DNA from: Phoenix dactylifera
Lineage: Eukaryota; Streptophyta; Magnoliopsida; Arecales; Arecaceae
Direction: 5' to 3'
DNA length: 64,000 nt
NCBI RefSeq assembly: GCF_009389715.1
Contig: NC_052393.1
Span: 4,216,001-4,280,000, forward strand
In this document: positions 21,640-32,281 of the stretch, in pieces
Layout: each line of letters begins with the position of its first letter
Position numbering within the stretch: the first letter of the stretch is position 1
Position numbers and translations under genes: made by a program
Notes under the pieces: model-generated
What the model was told of the DNA's origin: nothing
Seen by the model: only the letters and a program-made list of their open reading frames with translations
Databases searched by the model: none

Positions 21640-22180
21640 ATGGGTCTCGGTCCGAATGAAATCGGGTCCACAATGAGTGAGTTGGAGGTTGAGATGGTCG
21701 AGGAGTGGTTCTTTCCTCGGCGAAGGTTCCGTTTGGAACCCGCTGGGTTGGGGGATCGGATAACGAAACCCCCTAGGTCGGATCGGAGTGTACTTGGAGG
21801 CACTATGGGCCGGCCTACGATTTTCCTTCCATGGGTTCGTGAACGAGTTGCTCGGGGAGTACCAACTTGTCCCGGCGCAACTTGCTCCGAACGCATGGAG
21901 GACGATCATCGGGTTCCTGTCACTGTGTATGGCATACGGGATCCCGTCTTCCGTGAATGTCTTCCGGCGGCTCTTCATGTTGAAATCAAACTCGGAAGAC
22001 GAAGAGTGGCTCTATATCACCCTTCGGGCGGGCCGGCCACTCTTTCAGGGCGCTCCGTCGTCCATTCACGATTGGAAGAAAAAGTTCTTCTTTTTGGGCT
22101 CCGAGCGGACGTGGGGGTTCGACCCTAGGTGGAGGCCGTCGGGAGGCGTTAGAAGCTCCCTTGCTTCTCAGCTTCATGGT
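21640..22180 (+). pseudogene. Transposase_28-like (antisense extra ORF) remnant
   Basis: Plus-strand translation gives MSELEVEMVEEWFFPRR, then after a frameshift near 21780 VYLEALWAGLRFSFHGFVNE, YQLVPAQLAPNAWRTIIGFL, FRRLFMLK and APSSIHDWKKKFFFL. This matches the plant putative gypsy-type transposon family (Transposase_28, PF04195), with its typical LVPAQLAPNAWR and APSSIHGWK motifs. The element itself runs on the minus strand, so the frame is antisense and next to the 3' LTR. That is the place where extra antisense ORFs are described in Tat-lineage retrotransposons. Its function is unknown. Confidence 0.65.
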
Positions 22181-22210
22181 CGCGACTCGGGCCCTTCCTT
22201 TAGCGCCAAC

Positions 22211-23041
22211 TGTTGCTGGAAATTGGACCCAGAGGCGACCGTCGGCTGAGAGGGAGGAGCTCCGCTGCCGGAGTGGAGGGTTGCGGCTCGTCGGCGGGCG
22301 GCGTCCTCCTGGAGACCTGCAAGAAGCCGGTGGCCGGGGTTTCTAGCGCCGGCCCTCCGATGCTTAAGTCAGAGGGGAAAATATGGGGGAGGAGAGAAAG
22401 AGGAAGTCGGAAAACAAGATTCTCCTCCTTTTTTTAAAGTGGAGAAATTTTCCTTTTATAGAGGGGGCCGGGTTACCTGTGATGTAACAGAACGAATGGT
22501 CTGTTGTGCAGTTGGGCATTAATGCTCGATCGTGTGCATCAATGCTATTACTGTAGGAGATTAGGCCAAAGCTCGAGTCATCGTGAAGTCATGCCATCAT
22601 TCGTAGCCTGGCGGGTTTGCCATGAGAGGCTCGATGTCCGTAGGCAATGGAGGCCATGCGCTTTAATTGTTGAGTGAACCGGATGTCCGCAGGATCCCTA
22701 CGCATTAATTGTTGATAAAGGCAAAACGTAGTCTTTCGGTCGTATTGCGAGAGGACGTGGCCTCAGCGCGTAGGTCAGACGTCCTTGGGTAGGTAGAGCT
22801 ATTCGGGTGCTGCCAGGTCGAAGGGGGTCTGCTCGACCGCCCGCGGGTCGGAGGGGGCCGCTCGGCCGGCCCCTGCTCGATCGGCCCCTGCTCGGAGGGG
22901 ATTTGCTCGGCCGCCCGTGGGTCGGAGGGGGCCGCTCGGTCGGCCTCTGCTCGGAGGGAATCTGCTCGATCGACCCCTACTCGGAGGGGATCGGCTCGGT
23001 CGACCCCTACTCGGTCAGCGTGGTGACGTTTTCCCCTAACA
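22211..23041 (-). repeat. 5' LTR of the Tat/Retand-like element
   Basis: 831 bp, paired with 20297-21112. It is longer through an extra unit of the GGCCCCTGCTCG repeat near 22,870-22,890 and carries many single-base differences, so this insertion is clearly older than the gypsy element at 34511. Confidence 0.8.
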
Positions 23042-23046
23042 AAAAC

Positions 23047-26000
23047 CATTCAAAAAGATATTCCTACACAATCAAGGAGAGAGAATACTATTTTATAGAA
23101 TAAATAGCTTTCCTCGGGAACCAATTGGGACATTTCATTGGAGAGTATGTAACGCAAGTTTCATGAGACATTTCATTCGACATTTCAAGCTTCAAAACCA
23201 TGCTTTTCCTATTTATTGGGATCAACAAGTTGTATCCTTGATAGCTAATTATCAAGACAAAAAACAATGAGAAAATGAATAGATAAAACCAAAGCATTTA
23301 TCCAATATAGTGATATACCATGTCCGAACGGCTCATAATTTTTAGTGGAATAACAGAAATGGAGAAAGAGAGGGTAATAAAAAAAAAAAGGAGAGAAGAA
23401 AGAGTAAATCATAACCATATCAATGGACTTTAAGCCATCTCTTTGAGCTTAGCTTCCTAAAATGTTCTAGCCATTCATTTGTGCTAACCATTTTTATTGA
23501 CACTTCAATCCCTTCAAATTCTCCCTAAAAGCTTTCTTACAACATCTCAAATAAATATTTTTCCTGATTTCAAACCCTTAAACATAACCCAAAGCCCCTT
23601 ACCAAGAAATATACATAAATCGTTATAGCAGATGGTCATACCATCCCAACAATTTCCATGACAACTTGTCCTTTATATTTGAAACTTCTGCAATTAGTCA
23701 ATTAGTGAAATTACTCCAGTCTGTCCATGGTTTTACTGTATGTTCATTCTTGCATTTTTATTTATATGTTTTATTGTGTTACTGATAGTTAAAGGTTTAC
23801 ATTATTGAAAACAAGGAACTTGCATAAGATCAGTCCATTTTACGGCATTAAGGTATATAAACAATAGGAGTTCCTTGGCAGGTAAATAATTTACAAAAAA
23901 ATTTACAAGGGTATTTGGCATAAATACCCTTGTAAATAATTTGGCATAAATGGTAAGATGCTCAGGCATAGTGTAAGATGTAAAGGGAAAGGTGAAATTG
24001 AAACAAAACTAAGAAAGATATTACAATTGGCACTCTAGCAGAAGCTTGAAAGTTGCACCAGCAGAGTATAATGCATGAAGAACTAGGAGACTGTTATATT
24101 CCACAAGATTATAAGAATGCCTAATAGATAAGTTGCCTAGATTTAAGAGGACATTTATACAACTAAATGGACTAAATTAAATATTTAAATGGGTAGTGCT
24201 TTAGCATTAAGCACCATATAACCTTTTAAGTGACAACGTAAGTGCTTTAGACAAAACAATTCAAGATGGCATACCAAACAGTCTAGAAGTTATATGCAGA
24301 AAAACAACTAAATGAGAAAAACAAAGACTTTTGTATACATTGAAAGGGTTTCCATATTGAATCAGATATTTCATCAGAGTCTATAGGAAAACTAAAATAT
24401 AGAGATGATGCATGGAAAACACTCAAGAAATCAAACTACCTGTCATAGCACAAAAGTAAGATAACCCTCAGAGTCTTTGATTAATGATATATAAACCTGG
24501 AGTTGCACCATAATTAAGTTTGGATAATATTACAGAATAATATGAATATCCTGTGCCTCCAATACACTTTGTTCATCCTTGATATGATAATATCAAGCAG
24601 CAGTAAAGCACTGCAATACTTTTTTCCCTCTCTTTAGTAAGTATGTCGCCTATATCATACTAAAACGTGGATATTTTGCAAAAAAGATAAAATAGCAAGA
24701 AAATAGTGTAGAATCAACGTAATTTTGTCTTTCTATATATATATAAGGTCAAGTGAATCAAGGAATGATTACATAGAAACGACATAGTAAAACCAGAGGA
24801 GCAGAACAACTGAGCAATTTGTGCTCGGCAAACATGAAAATCAATCACTAACAAAGAAAATTCAAAATGTGAAAGCCTGTTGAATCATAACCATGCATGA
24901 GACCAGTAAATTTCATCATCATCATCATCATCATCATAATAATGAGCAGCAAAGAAGCACCAATGGTCAGAAGTCATAAGAAAGAAATTTTCCCAAACAA
25001 GTATAATTGGCATGTTACAAGGTTTTGTAATCCAACTTGGTGCTAATCATGACTTTTGGTCCAACATTCTGCATCAAAATTTACTTTTAGTAACTTTTCA
25101 AATTAAAAATGAGTCATTATATTCTTTATAAATTAACATTTAACCCCAAGAGTGCTATAAGTGTTGGTGAGCATCAACTTTTGCACAATAAATACCTGTC
25201 ACACGATTGTGTATAACTCATTGATAGATATCTGGCAAATACTACAGCATATCAGAGTTGTACATACCATACAAGCCACTATAAGTCAGCACATGGTTAT
25301 ATTGCATATGCAATGCAAAGCAGAATATTTCATTGAGTAAGTTTGGTTCTCTTTTTCGTTTTTCTCTGCTAGCTATACCTAGTCTTTTGGCAAGCATGCA
25401 GAAAGTCCAATTCACAAGCTTGGAAGTGGAAAACATTTCAACTGAGAAACATTGTAACATTAAAAGACATGAGCATTGGTGGTTTTCAGGTGATTTTATT
25501 CCTAGCATGCTGAACTTAAATTTTTATGGAATCAGAGTATGTTATCCAGGGATCTGGATATTGTCTTTACTAGGTGAAAAAGTGGTTTCTCCAAAACCTT
25601 AAATTTGAAACCACCAAAACATGTGGCATATAATTAGGTTTTCCTTTTGCAAAATTGTCCTCTGAGAGGTGATCTTTGCACATCTTGAAACACTTCATAC
25701 TATTTGGATATATTAATTATTATGATTACTTTGTTATGTTTAAAATATGTCCTGTATATCGCAGTATTATAAGATAGTTATATTATGTCTTACAATTTCC
25801 ACCATCCAAACTCAAATCTCATTTTCTTTTACCTTTCCTTCCTTTCATTGCATATAATATTTCTTTTTTTGGGGATCTCTGGATAAATTCTGTAGCAAAT
25901 ATTATTTCAAACCCAATTATCAAACATCTGTTTAATTACAGCTTAAAATAATTAACCTTTTAAAAGGGTCAGAGTTATTTTTAGATTTTTAAATCAATGT

Positions 26001-26592
26001 CAGTAGGACCTCTAGTGTAACATTCTGTGAGTTCATTTCATGTCAGTTTGCCAATTTTAAGCATAATATAGCACTACCTTTGTTACCTAATCCAGAAATA
26101 TAGGAGCATTGTTTGTCAATTTTAAGCATGTCAATTTGTCAATAGGACCCCTTGTGTAACATTATTTGAAATCTCACCAAAATTTCCATAAATTAATAGA
26201 TTAGTATCTGGTTATTTTGTATTATGGACATATATGATATAGGAACTAAAAAAGGGTAAAAGAAATGAATACTAAATTCATTATATAATAAGATGGATTG
26301 AGAATAGGTAGTGTTGGTAATAAAAGATACTTCAAGCGGATAGACGGGAGGAGAGCAATAGCAACATTCAAATAAGAGTTTGGCGGCTTGGATATAAAAC
26401 ATAAAGATACTTAAGGGCATGACCGAGCATGATGTGGGATATTTATAACTTGGTTCAAACTTTTTCTTCATATATTCATATCCTACAGATTACGTCCACA
26501 AAAACATCCTACAAAATATTCAAATTCCAAAGAGTATTTCAATTGAATATTTTTTTAACAAAAGCTTTAATCAACCAACATCTTGAAGCTCG
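23047..26592. other. Non-coding AT-rich part of block D1
   Basis: No protein family is recognisable here. Counterparts lie in D2 (41434-44399 and 52677-54545) and, from 24735 on, in D3. It contains the empty target TTAATGATA at 24481-24489, where D2 carries the MULE, and an ATC trinucleotide run near 24914-24937. Short open frames are shared between copies but hold stops and indels. Confidence 0.5.
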
Positions 26593-27070
26593 ATGAAAGA
26601 TACAAAACTTCCTTTGGACCCTGAGCCATTCAATTTGCCAGATATTGACATCGAAGACCTTAACGATCTGATTTTCATCACAACATCTTCACGGTTATTA
26701 TTGTTTGCCTGTTATAATAGTCTTATCCATGTTGATTCTGATGATGACGATTCTGAATTTGATTATGCCACGCATTATAAGATGTATGAGTTCATGTCGG
26801 AGAACCCTTCCGGATGGTCTCTGATCAAAAGCATTCATGACAATACCGTGTTCGGAGCATTTATACAATACCTGAACTTCATTGTTTGTATCAGAGATAT
26901 TTCTGGATGCCAATAGGACTGCATTTACTTTAGTGAGCTCAACCGCCGCACCGATTGATCATGTGATCGACTCTACAGCAGTGCTTATCAAATAAATGTG
27001 CTCGATCTTAAGACCGGCAACTTTGAGGATTTATTGTGTCATCCCTAGGAACCAGACTCCAAAAAGTTGG
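26593..27070 (+). pseudogene. DUF295 F-box C-terminal fragment, plus arm
   Basis: It encodes PFNLPDIDIEDLNDLIFITT, an Asp-rich stretch (VDSDDDDSEFDY), YKMYEFMSENPSGW, SIHDNTVFGAF, LNFIVCIRDISGCQ and, beyond a TAG, DCIYFSEL and VLDLKTGNF. These match the C-terminal beta-propeller region (DUF295/KIB1-4) of the F-box relative at 62905-64000. There is no F-box, start region or complete domain. Stops occur after ISGCQ and further on. Confidence 0.75.
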
Positions 27071-27549
27071 TGCGTGGTATTTGGGCCAACTCTTTGGAGT
27101 CTGGTTCCTAGGGATGACACAATAAATCCTCAAAGTTGCCGGTCTTAAGATCGAGCACATCTATTTGATAAGCACTGCTGTAGAGTCGATCACATGACCA
27201 ATCGATGCGGCGGTTGAGCTCACTAAAGTAAATGCAGTCCTATTGGCATCCAGAAATATCTCTGGTACAAACAATGAAGTTCAGGTGTGGTACAAATATT
27301 CCGAACATTGCATTGTCATGAATGCTTTTGATCAGAGACCATTCGGAAGGGTTCTCCGACATGAACTCATACATCTTATAATGCGTGGCATAATCAAATT
27401 CAGAATCCGCATCGTCATCATCAGAATCAGCATTGACAAAACTATTACAACAGGCAAACAATAACAACTGTGAAGATGTTGTGATGAAAATCAGATCGTC
27501 AAAGTCCTCGTCATCAATATCTGGCAAATCGAACGGCGCAGAGTCCAAA
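26611..27549. repeat. Large inverted repeat (palindrome 1) of an F-box fragment
   Basis: Arms 26611-27070 and 27086-27549 are reverse complements with few mismatches, around a 15-nt centre (TGCGTGGTATTTGGG). The innermost bases read CTCCAAAAAGTTGG on the left and CCAACTCTTTGGAG on the right. Both arms derive from the DUF295 F-box gene whose longer form lies at 62905-64000. A transcript across the centre would fold into a hairpin of roughly 460 bp. Confidence 0.85.
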
Positions 27550-27722
27550 GAGGAAGCAATTTCATAAACCGAAGCATTGTCGGCCAAGCCAATCATATAT
27601 AGGCTCCCCTCATGGTGCGCCGCAGAGAGAGACGAGCTGAATAAACCAGTAATCAACACAGTCCATGATTCATCTCCCAATTTATAGATGGCCAAACGGC
27701 CGTCATAAGCATAGCACCTGGC
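27086..27722 (-). pseudogene. DUF295 F-box fragment, minus arm
   Basis: The minus-strand frame extends further 5' than its inverted partner: ARCYAYDGRLAIYKLGDESW, then HHEGSLYMIGLADNASVYEI, FDLPDIDDEDFDDLIFITTS and IHDNAMFGIFVPHLNFIV. It is joined abruptly at about 27722-27730 to the topoisomerase II relic, which lies on the same strand upstream and in a different reading frame. The N-terminal F-box is missing. Confidence 0.75.
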
Positions 27723-27729
27723 GATCCCA

Positions 27730-30700
27730 ATTTAAATGAGCAAAACAAAATTTTTCTCTGGCCTGATTTCAAGCCATCAACCATTAACGGTATAGAGTGC
27801 TGCAAATCTGCCATAGAGAACAAGATCAGCTCCTTGTTGACAAAATCACTGTATTTGATGAGCTTCTCCCTCTGACCAAGATATGTGCCCGGCTGTAGAC
27901 ATTGATAAAATTTTCTTATCAGAATTCAAAACAGATAATTTAGCCAACCCTAACTAGTTTGGGATCAAGGCAGATATTAATCTAAGTGTGCCCGCAAAAC
28001 AGATAATTTAGCCAACCCTAACTAGTTTGGGATCAAGGCAGATATTAATCTAAGTGTGCCCGCACCCTACCCACGCACCCCCCCCCCCCCACCCAAAAAA
28101 AAAAAAAAACGGAAAAGGCATTTACCTCAAATTGGCGAAGCCAGTTTTTCCTAGCCTCAATCTTTTTCTTGCTGAATGCCAATTCAATAGCATCTCCATC
28201 TTGTTCATCCACCCACATAAAATCTTTCTTATGCTTATGAATATCTTGTAAATATTCCTTTCCTTCTTTTGATGTGCTTGTTCCCAACCCCTACGACAGG
28301 CAACATGAAAGATAAGCAATGCTATATGGGAGCTAACAGAATATTAGGTAGATTATATTCTAATTCATTACACTCTAAAACAGGACGACCTTATAATACT
28401 TAATAGACCAGCTACTTGCATTCCTTTCCAAACTTTCTTTCCATGCTTCATACTCAGGCATGGAGTAGAATGACAGGACATTCTTGTTTCTGTTATGAGT
28501 TGCCTGTAGAACAGAAAATGCATCACTTGCTTCACAATCCTAAATATGACAATTTTCTAACAAAAAACTTTACAATCAAGGCCTACCTTCACTATAGGTG
28601 TGATGAATTCAACCATGAACGATGGGATTTTCAGCAGTGATGGCCAAAATGAATGTATGAAGTTAATCAGGAGGCCCTTGATGTGAGAACCATCATGATC
28701 CTGCACCAGCAGACAAAGAACCTGTAAGTATGCTGGCACTTTTTTTCCTCCAAGAATGAACATAAACAACATCGAAAAAATACCCGATCCGTCATTATCA
28801 TGAGATGTCCATACCTTAAACCTTTGGTGCTTTCATACTCCTTCCCCTGCTGCAAACCGAGAATTTGCTTAATGTTCTGGATTTCTGCGTTCTCCATTAT
28901 CTGCTTGTGGCTTGCTTCCCTCACAATCAGTAGCTTACCCCTCAGAGGGAACACACCATAGTGGTTCCTTCCTACGACAGAGATACCATCTGTATATTAA
29001 ACAGCAAAGCAGAAATTACTTATTCATACTCAGAAGCTTAGATTTTAACAGACTTAACTAAGTTCACGCTACTCACAGCAAGAGCTTTTGCTGAATCTCC
29101 CTCTGCTAGATCAACAACTCTCTTCTTCATGAGTGCAACCACATCATCTTCCAAATGGGTCATGTTAAATTTGGCCAAATCTGGCTTGAAAGTGACCTTA
29201 GTCCAGTTTTCTCCTTCCTTGCACTTAACAATGGAGGGCTCAGACTTCTTTCCCATATTTTCTGAGAAAACCTACATATGAAGAATCACAGAAACCATGA
29301 CCGCAGATCTCCCAATCTCAAGGCTGAGACTTTAAAACTCATAACCTAGAAATTGTTTAGAAGTTACACCTGCAAACCAAAAACCTAAATTAGGATAATA
29401 GTTTTGGCAAAGCAAAATAGAGACATAAATAATACAATATCAATTAATATGGACAATAAGATCATCAAATTAAATTCCTAAGCATACAGATCCTAAGGAA
29501 CCCGATAAGGATGATGTATTCAAACCCCTGTTCCAGATAATCGGACCCAGGAGTTCAGCTGAATCAAATTTAAAACTTCCAAATTTTGAAATATAGACTT
29601 ACTCCGATTGTAAAGAAAACACCGCAGATACCCGAAGTTGTAGCTGACAACCCCTCTTTTTAGCTTATGGATCAAACCAGATTCCCTGCACAAACCATAA
29701 TTTGAAAATCAAAAGAATTATATATTACATCCGATTCAAATCACCAACCCAATAGTTGTTTTTGATTAATCCAAAACCCAGAATTCGACATAACGAAACC
29801 TGACAAGGTTGCAAAGGTAAATCTTACATCCAAATCAGAGACATTGAAACTTAAATGATAATGATAACTTCAAGCTCCAATTCAACTGGAAGGCTTATAA
29901 GTGTTGTAGAAAGAAACCATTATGCTGAAATCAGGAATTAGCAATTGCAATACAAAGACCCATCAGCCCCAGTCCAAAATCACAGAAACCCTAACTCTTT
30001 CCCATGCCTCTAGAAAACAAATACCAAAATTTTGACAAAATGCCTTACAAGACAATGATAATGATAACTTCAAGCTCCAAATTTCAACTGGAAGGCTTAC
30101 AAGTGCTGCGGAAAGAAACCATTATCTTGAATTGACGAATTAGCAATTGCAATAAAAAGATCCATCAGCCCCAGTCCAAAATCACAGATACCCTAAATTT
30201 TCCCACGCTTCTAGAAAACAAATGCCAAAATTTTGACAAAATGCCTTACAGAATTGAACTCACACGCCAAGCTCCAACTTTTACCACCAAGATCTAACAA
30301 AATTTTGAATACAAACGCCAGTGTGCGTTCTCCAAATCCCCAAAGTTCACAAAAGATCACAGAAAACTGTAAACCCAGGACCCAGTAGATCCAAAGCACC
30401 AAAAAAAAACAAAAAGAAGAAAATTCTAATAACAACAGAACGACAGATTTGTGCACGAGAATTAAAAACCAAGATTGCAAACAAAAGCCCTAATTCAAAC
30501 AACCCCGAGATCACACAACCCGAAAATTCGAACCGAGATATCAAAATTTTATAAAAAAGACACCCTAATATATTTCCACAACAACCGATAAGAAATTCGT
30601 AAGAAAGATAACTGACACAGACCCGAAGTCGTATTGCAAAGAATGCCGAAACACATTTGCCTTAAAACACCCAATTTCAAATCCCACGGGCTAACAAAAA

Positions 30701-31365
30701 TAGAGTAAACAAACCCTACAATCAAAACCAAAGAAACCTAGATCCCAAGACCCAAATATCTTTGCAGACATAAACCCTAATCAAGAAATTTCATCAAAAA
30801 CTTCCAAAATTTCAGATCCAAAAGGGGAACAGAAGGAAAAAAAATCTAATCGTTGATCAAGAAATCAAAACAAGAGTTATTCAACAAAACCTGCTTGTAT
30901 TTCTTCTGCCTCCTTCCATCTGCAATCTGGATGACGGACTCGGTTGAGAAAATGTTGGTGAGCTTCGCCCCGTACCCGTTCCGCCCACCGGTCGTCTTCT
31001 TGACGCTGTCGTCGTAGTTGCTACTGGTCAGCAAGTGCCCAAAGATCATCTCCGGCACGTAGACCCCCTCCTCCTGGTAGATCTCGACGGGAATCCCATC
31101 CCCGTTGTTGTAGACGCTCAAGCAGTTCCCGGCTACGTCAATCTCCACCTTGACGGAGGCCATCGACGGATCCCGCTGCTTCTTGTCAGCAGCATTGACG
31201 AGGATCTCGTCGAAGATCTCGAAGATGCCAGGGACGTAGGTCACCGGGCGGTGGACCATCTCGCCGTTCTCGTCGACCCAGAGGGTCTGGGTGTGCTTCT
31301 CGACGGATCCAGCTGCGTCTTCTTCTGGTACATCTCCTCGATGGTCTTCTTGGGGGGCAGGGGCG
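27730..31365 (-). pseudogene. TOP2: DNA topoisomerase II pseudogene, copy 1 (intron-containing)
   Basis: Topoisomerase II passes one DNA duplex through another using ATP. Remaining exons, in minus-strand order: 31365-30891, GHKL ATPase (VTYVPGIFEIFDEILVNAAD, GRNGYGAKLTNIFSTES); 29271-29077 (VFSENMGKKSEP to MKKRVVDLA, fused to EGDSAKALA); 28989-28784, TOPRIM (FPLRGKLLIVREASHKQIME); 28700-28587 (DHDGSHIKGLLINFIHSFWP); 28503-28390 (SFYSMPEYEAWKES to WSIKYYK); 28290-28126 (GLGTSTSKEGKEY to RQFE); and 27892 to about 27730 (GTYLGQREKLIKYSDFVNKE). Introns show it is not a processed copy. About 34 bp are missing near 31310 (frameshift), and a large deletion joins MKKRVVDLA to the TOPRIM motif EGDSAK. 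The catalytic tyrosine region and C-terminus are absent; the relic ends at an F-box fragment. Confidence 0.85.
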
Positions 31366-32281
31366 GGAAAGGAGGGACGGTTTCCAAGGTCTCGCCGAAG
31401 TCCAGCGGCAGTGGAACTCCTCTTCCGTCGGGTTCGGGAGTGATCGAGAATCAGAAGTGGATGATGAGAGGGAAGAGAGAAGGGGTTTTTTTAGATGGGT
31501 TTTCAAGGTCGCGCCGAAGTCCGGCGGCACTGGAACTCCGCTTCCGTCGGTTCGGGAACAAGAGAAGGAGCCCCATCGGGACTCCCATTGGACCGGTCCA
31601 GGTTCTTTATAACCCGGCTGAAGGGCGGGGCCTTGCACCAAAAAAAGAAAAAAAAGGGCGGTGCCTCACAACGGTAGTAATTTGAGACACCAATACCTCG
31701 CCACCTCGGCCACACATGGCAACCGACCCACAAAATACTGACGCAGGGAGCCAAGGAGATGATGGAGGCGGCGGAGAAGAGAGCAGCGCGGAGGAGAAAT
31801 TATTCAGTAGACTTACCACGTCAGCTATAGCTTAATCCAATGAAAAGCTATAGATCTGGAAGCTCTCTCTATTCGTCCCTAGCCTCCCGACCCTTCTCCT
31901 CCGTCTCTAAACTCCCCGACCGGAGCGGCGCCGCCACGCCGCGACCTGAAGCCGGGGAAGGTTGAAGGGCATCAGGAACAAAGGCGGATTCGTCTCTCTC
32001 TCCTCTGTGAATGGAGTGAATAGTGGATGAGAGTGTACTGTTCCGCCGCCAGCAGCCGCGCTATGCGGTCGCTACGGCTTTGGCACGGGCCCACAGACGG
32101 ATTGTTTTGCGTGTACCTAAAAACTGAGAGGTTGAATAATGATTTAATGAAAACCTAGCTTCATAACTATCTATCATGCATTCTGATTATCTGTTTGATA
32201 TATATATCTCTTTGTAGCAAAATCACACATTAAGCATACACACCAAGCTCACATTTTTTTTATTTTTTCTCCTACTTTCAG
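31366..32281. other. Spacer with 119-bp tandem duplication
   Basis: The segment is GC-rich near the topoisomerase relic. A stretch from about 31381 to 31440 (TTCCAAGGTCTCGCCGAAG...) is repeated imperfectly at 31499-31556. No protein family was recognised. The end, a pyrimidine tract and TTTCAG at 32276-32281, is the acceptor of the NAC-like exon. Confidence 0.45.

Larger units (their letters stand above)
20297..23041 (-). mobile_element. Tat/Retand-like Ty3/gypsy deletion derivative
   Basis: Two long direct repeats (20297-21112 and 22211-23041) start TGTTG and end AACA. They are flanked by the 5-bp duplication AAAAC (20292-20296 and 23042-23046). D2 shows the empty site near 41434. Orientation is minus. 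The sequence next to the left repeat, read on the minus strand, is purine-rich (AGTCGGGGGGTAG, polypurine tract). Next to the right repeat it reads GTTGGCGCTAAAGG, like the TTGGCGCC primer-binding sites of Tat-type elements. Only about 1.1 kb lies between the repeats, with no gag-pol, and it carries a Transposase_28-like frame on the opposite (plus) strand. Confidence 0.75.
17481..31365. repeat. Segmental duplication block D1
   Basis: By eye, D1 is collinear with D2 (34391-57449). Matching pieces are 17481-17712 with 34391-34510 plus 39813-39926; 19566-20296 with 40264-41433; 23042-24489 with 41434-44399; 24481-26500 with 52677-54545; and the F-box/topoisomerase II segment with 54557-57280. 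Gaps are element insertions or deletions in one copy. Segment 17713-19565 is not seen in D2. Exact identities need an alignment. Confidence 0.8.

Noticed and set aside
20791-21896. Pro/Arg- and Gly-rich frames in the Tat-like LTRs and interior
   Set aside because: They come from GC-rich short repeats in the LTR or oppose the Transposase_28-like frame; no independent motif support.
21788-22249. Independent host gene encoding the Transposase_28-like protein
   Set aside because: It lies entirely between two LTRs with a target duplication, so it belongs to the element.
28416-28640. 74-codon plus-strand frame duplicated at 55943-56167
   Set aside because: Its conservation between blocks reflects the segmental duplication; the real signal on this stretch is the minus-strand topoisomerase II exon and intron.
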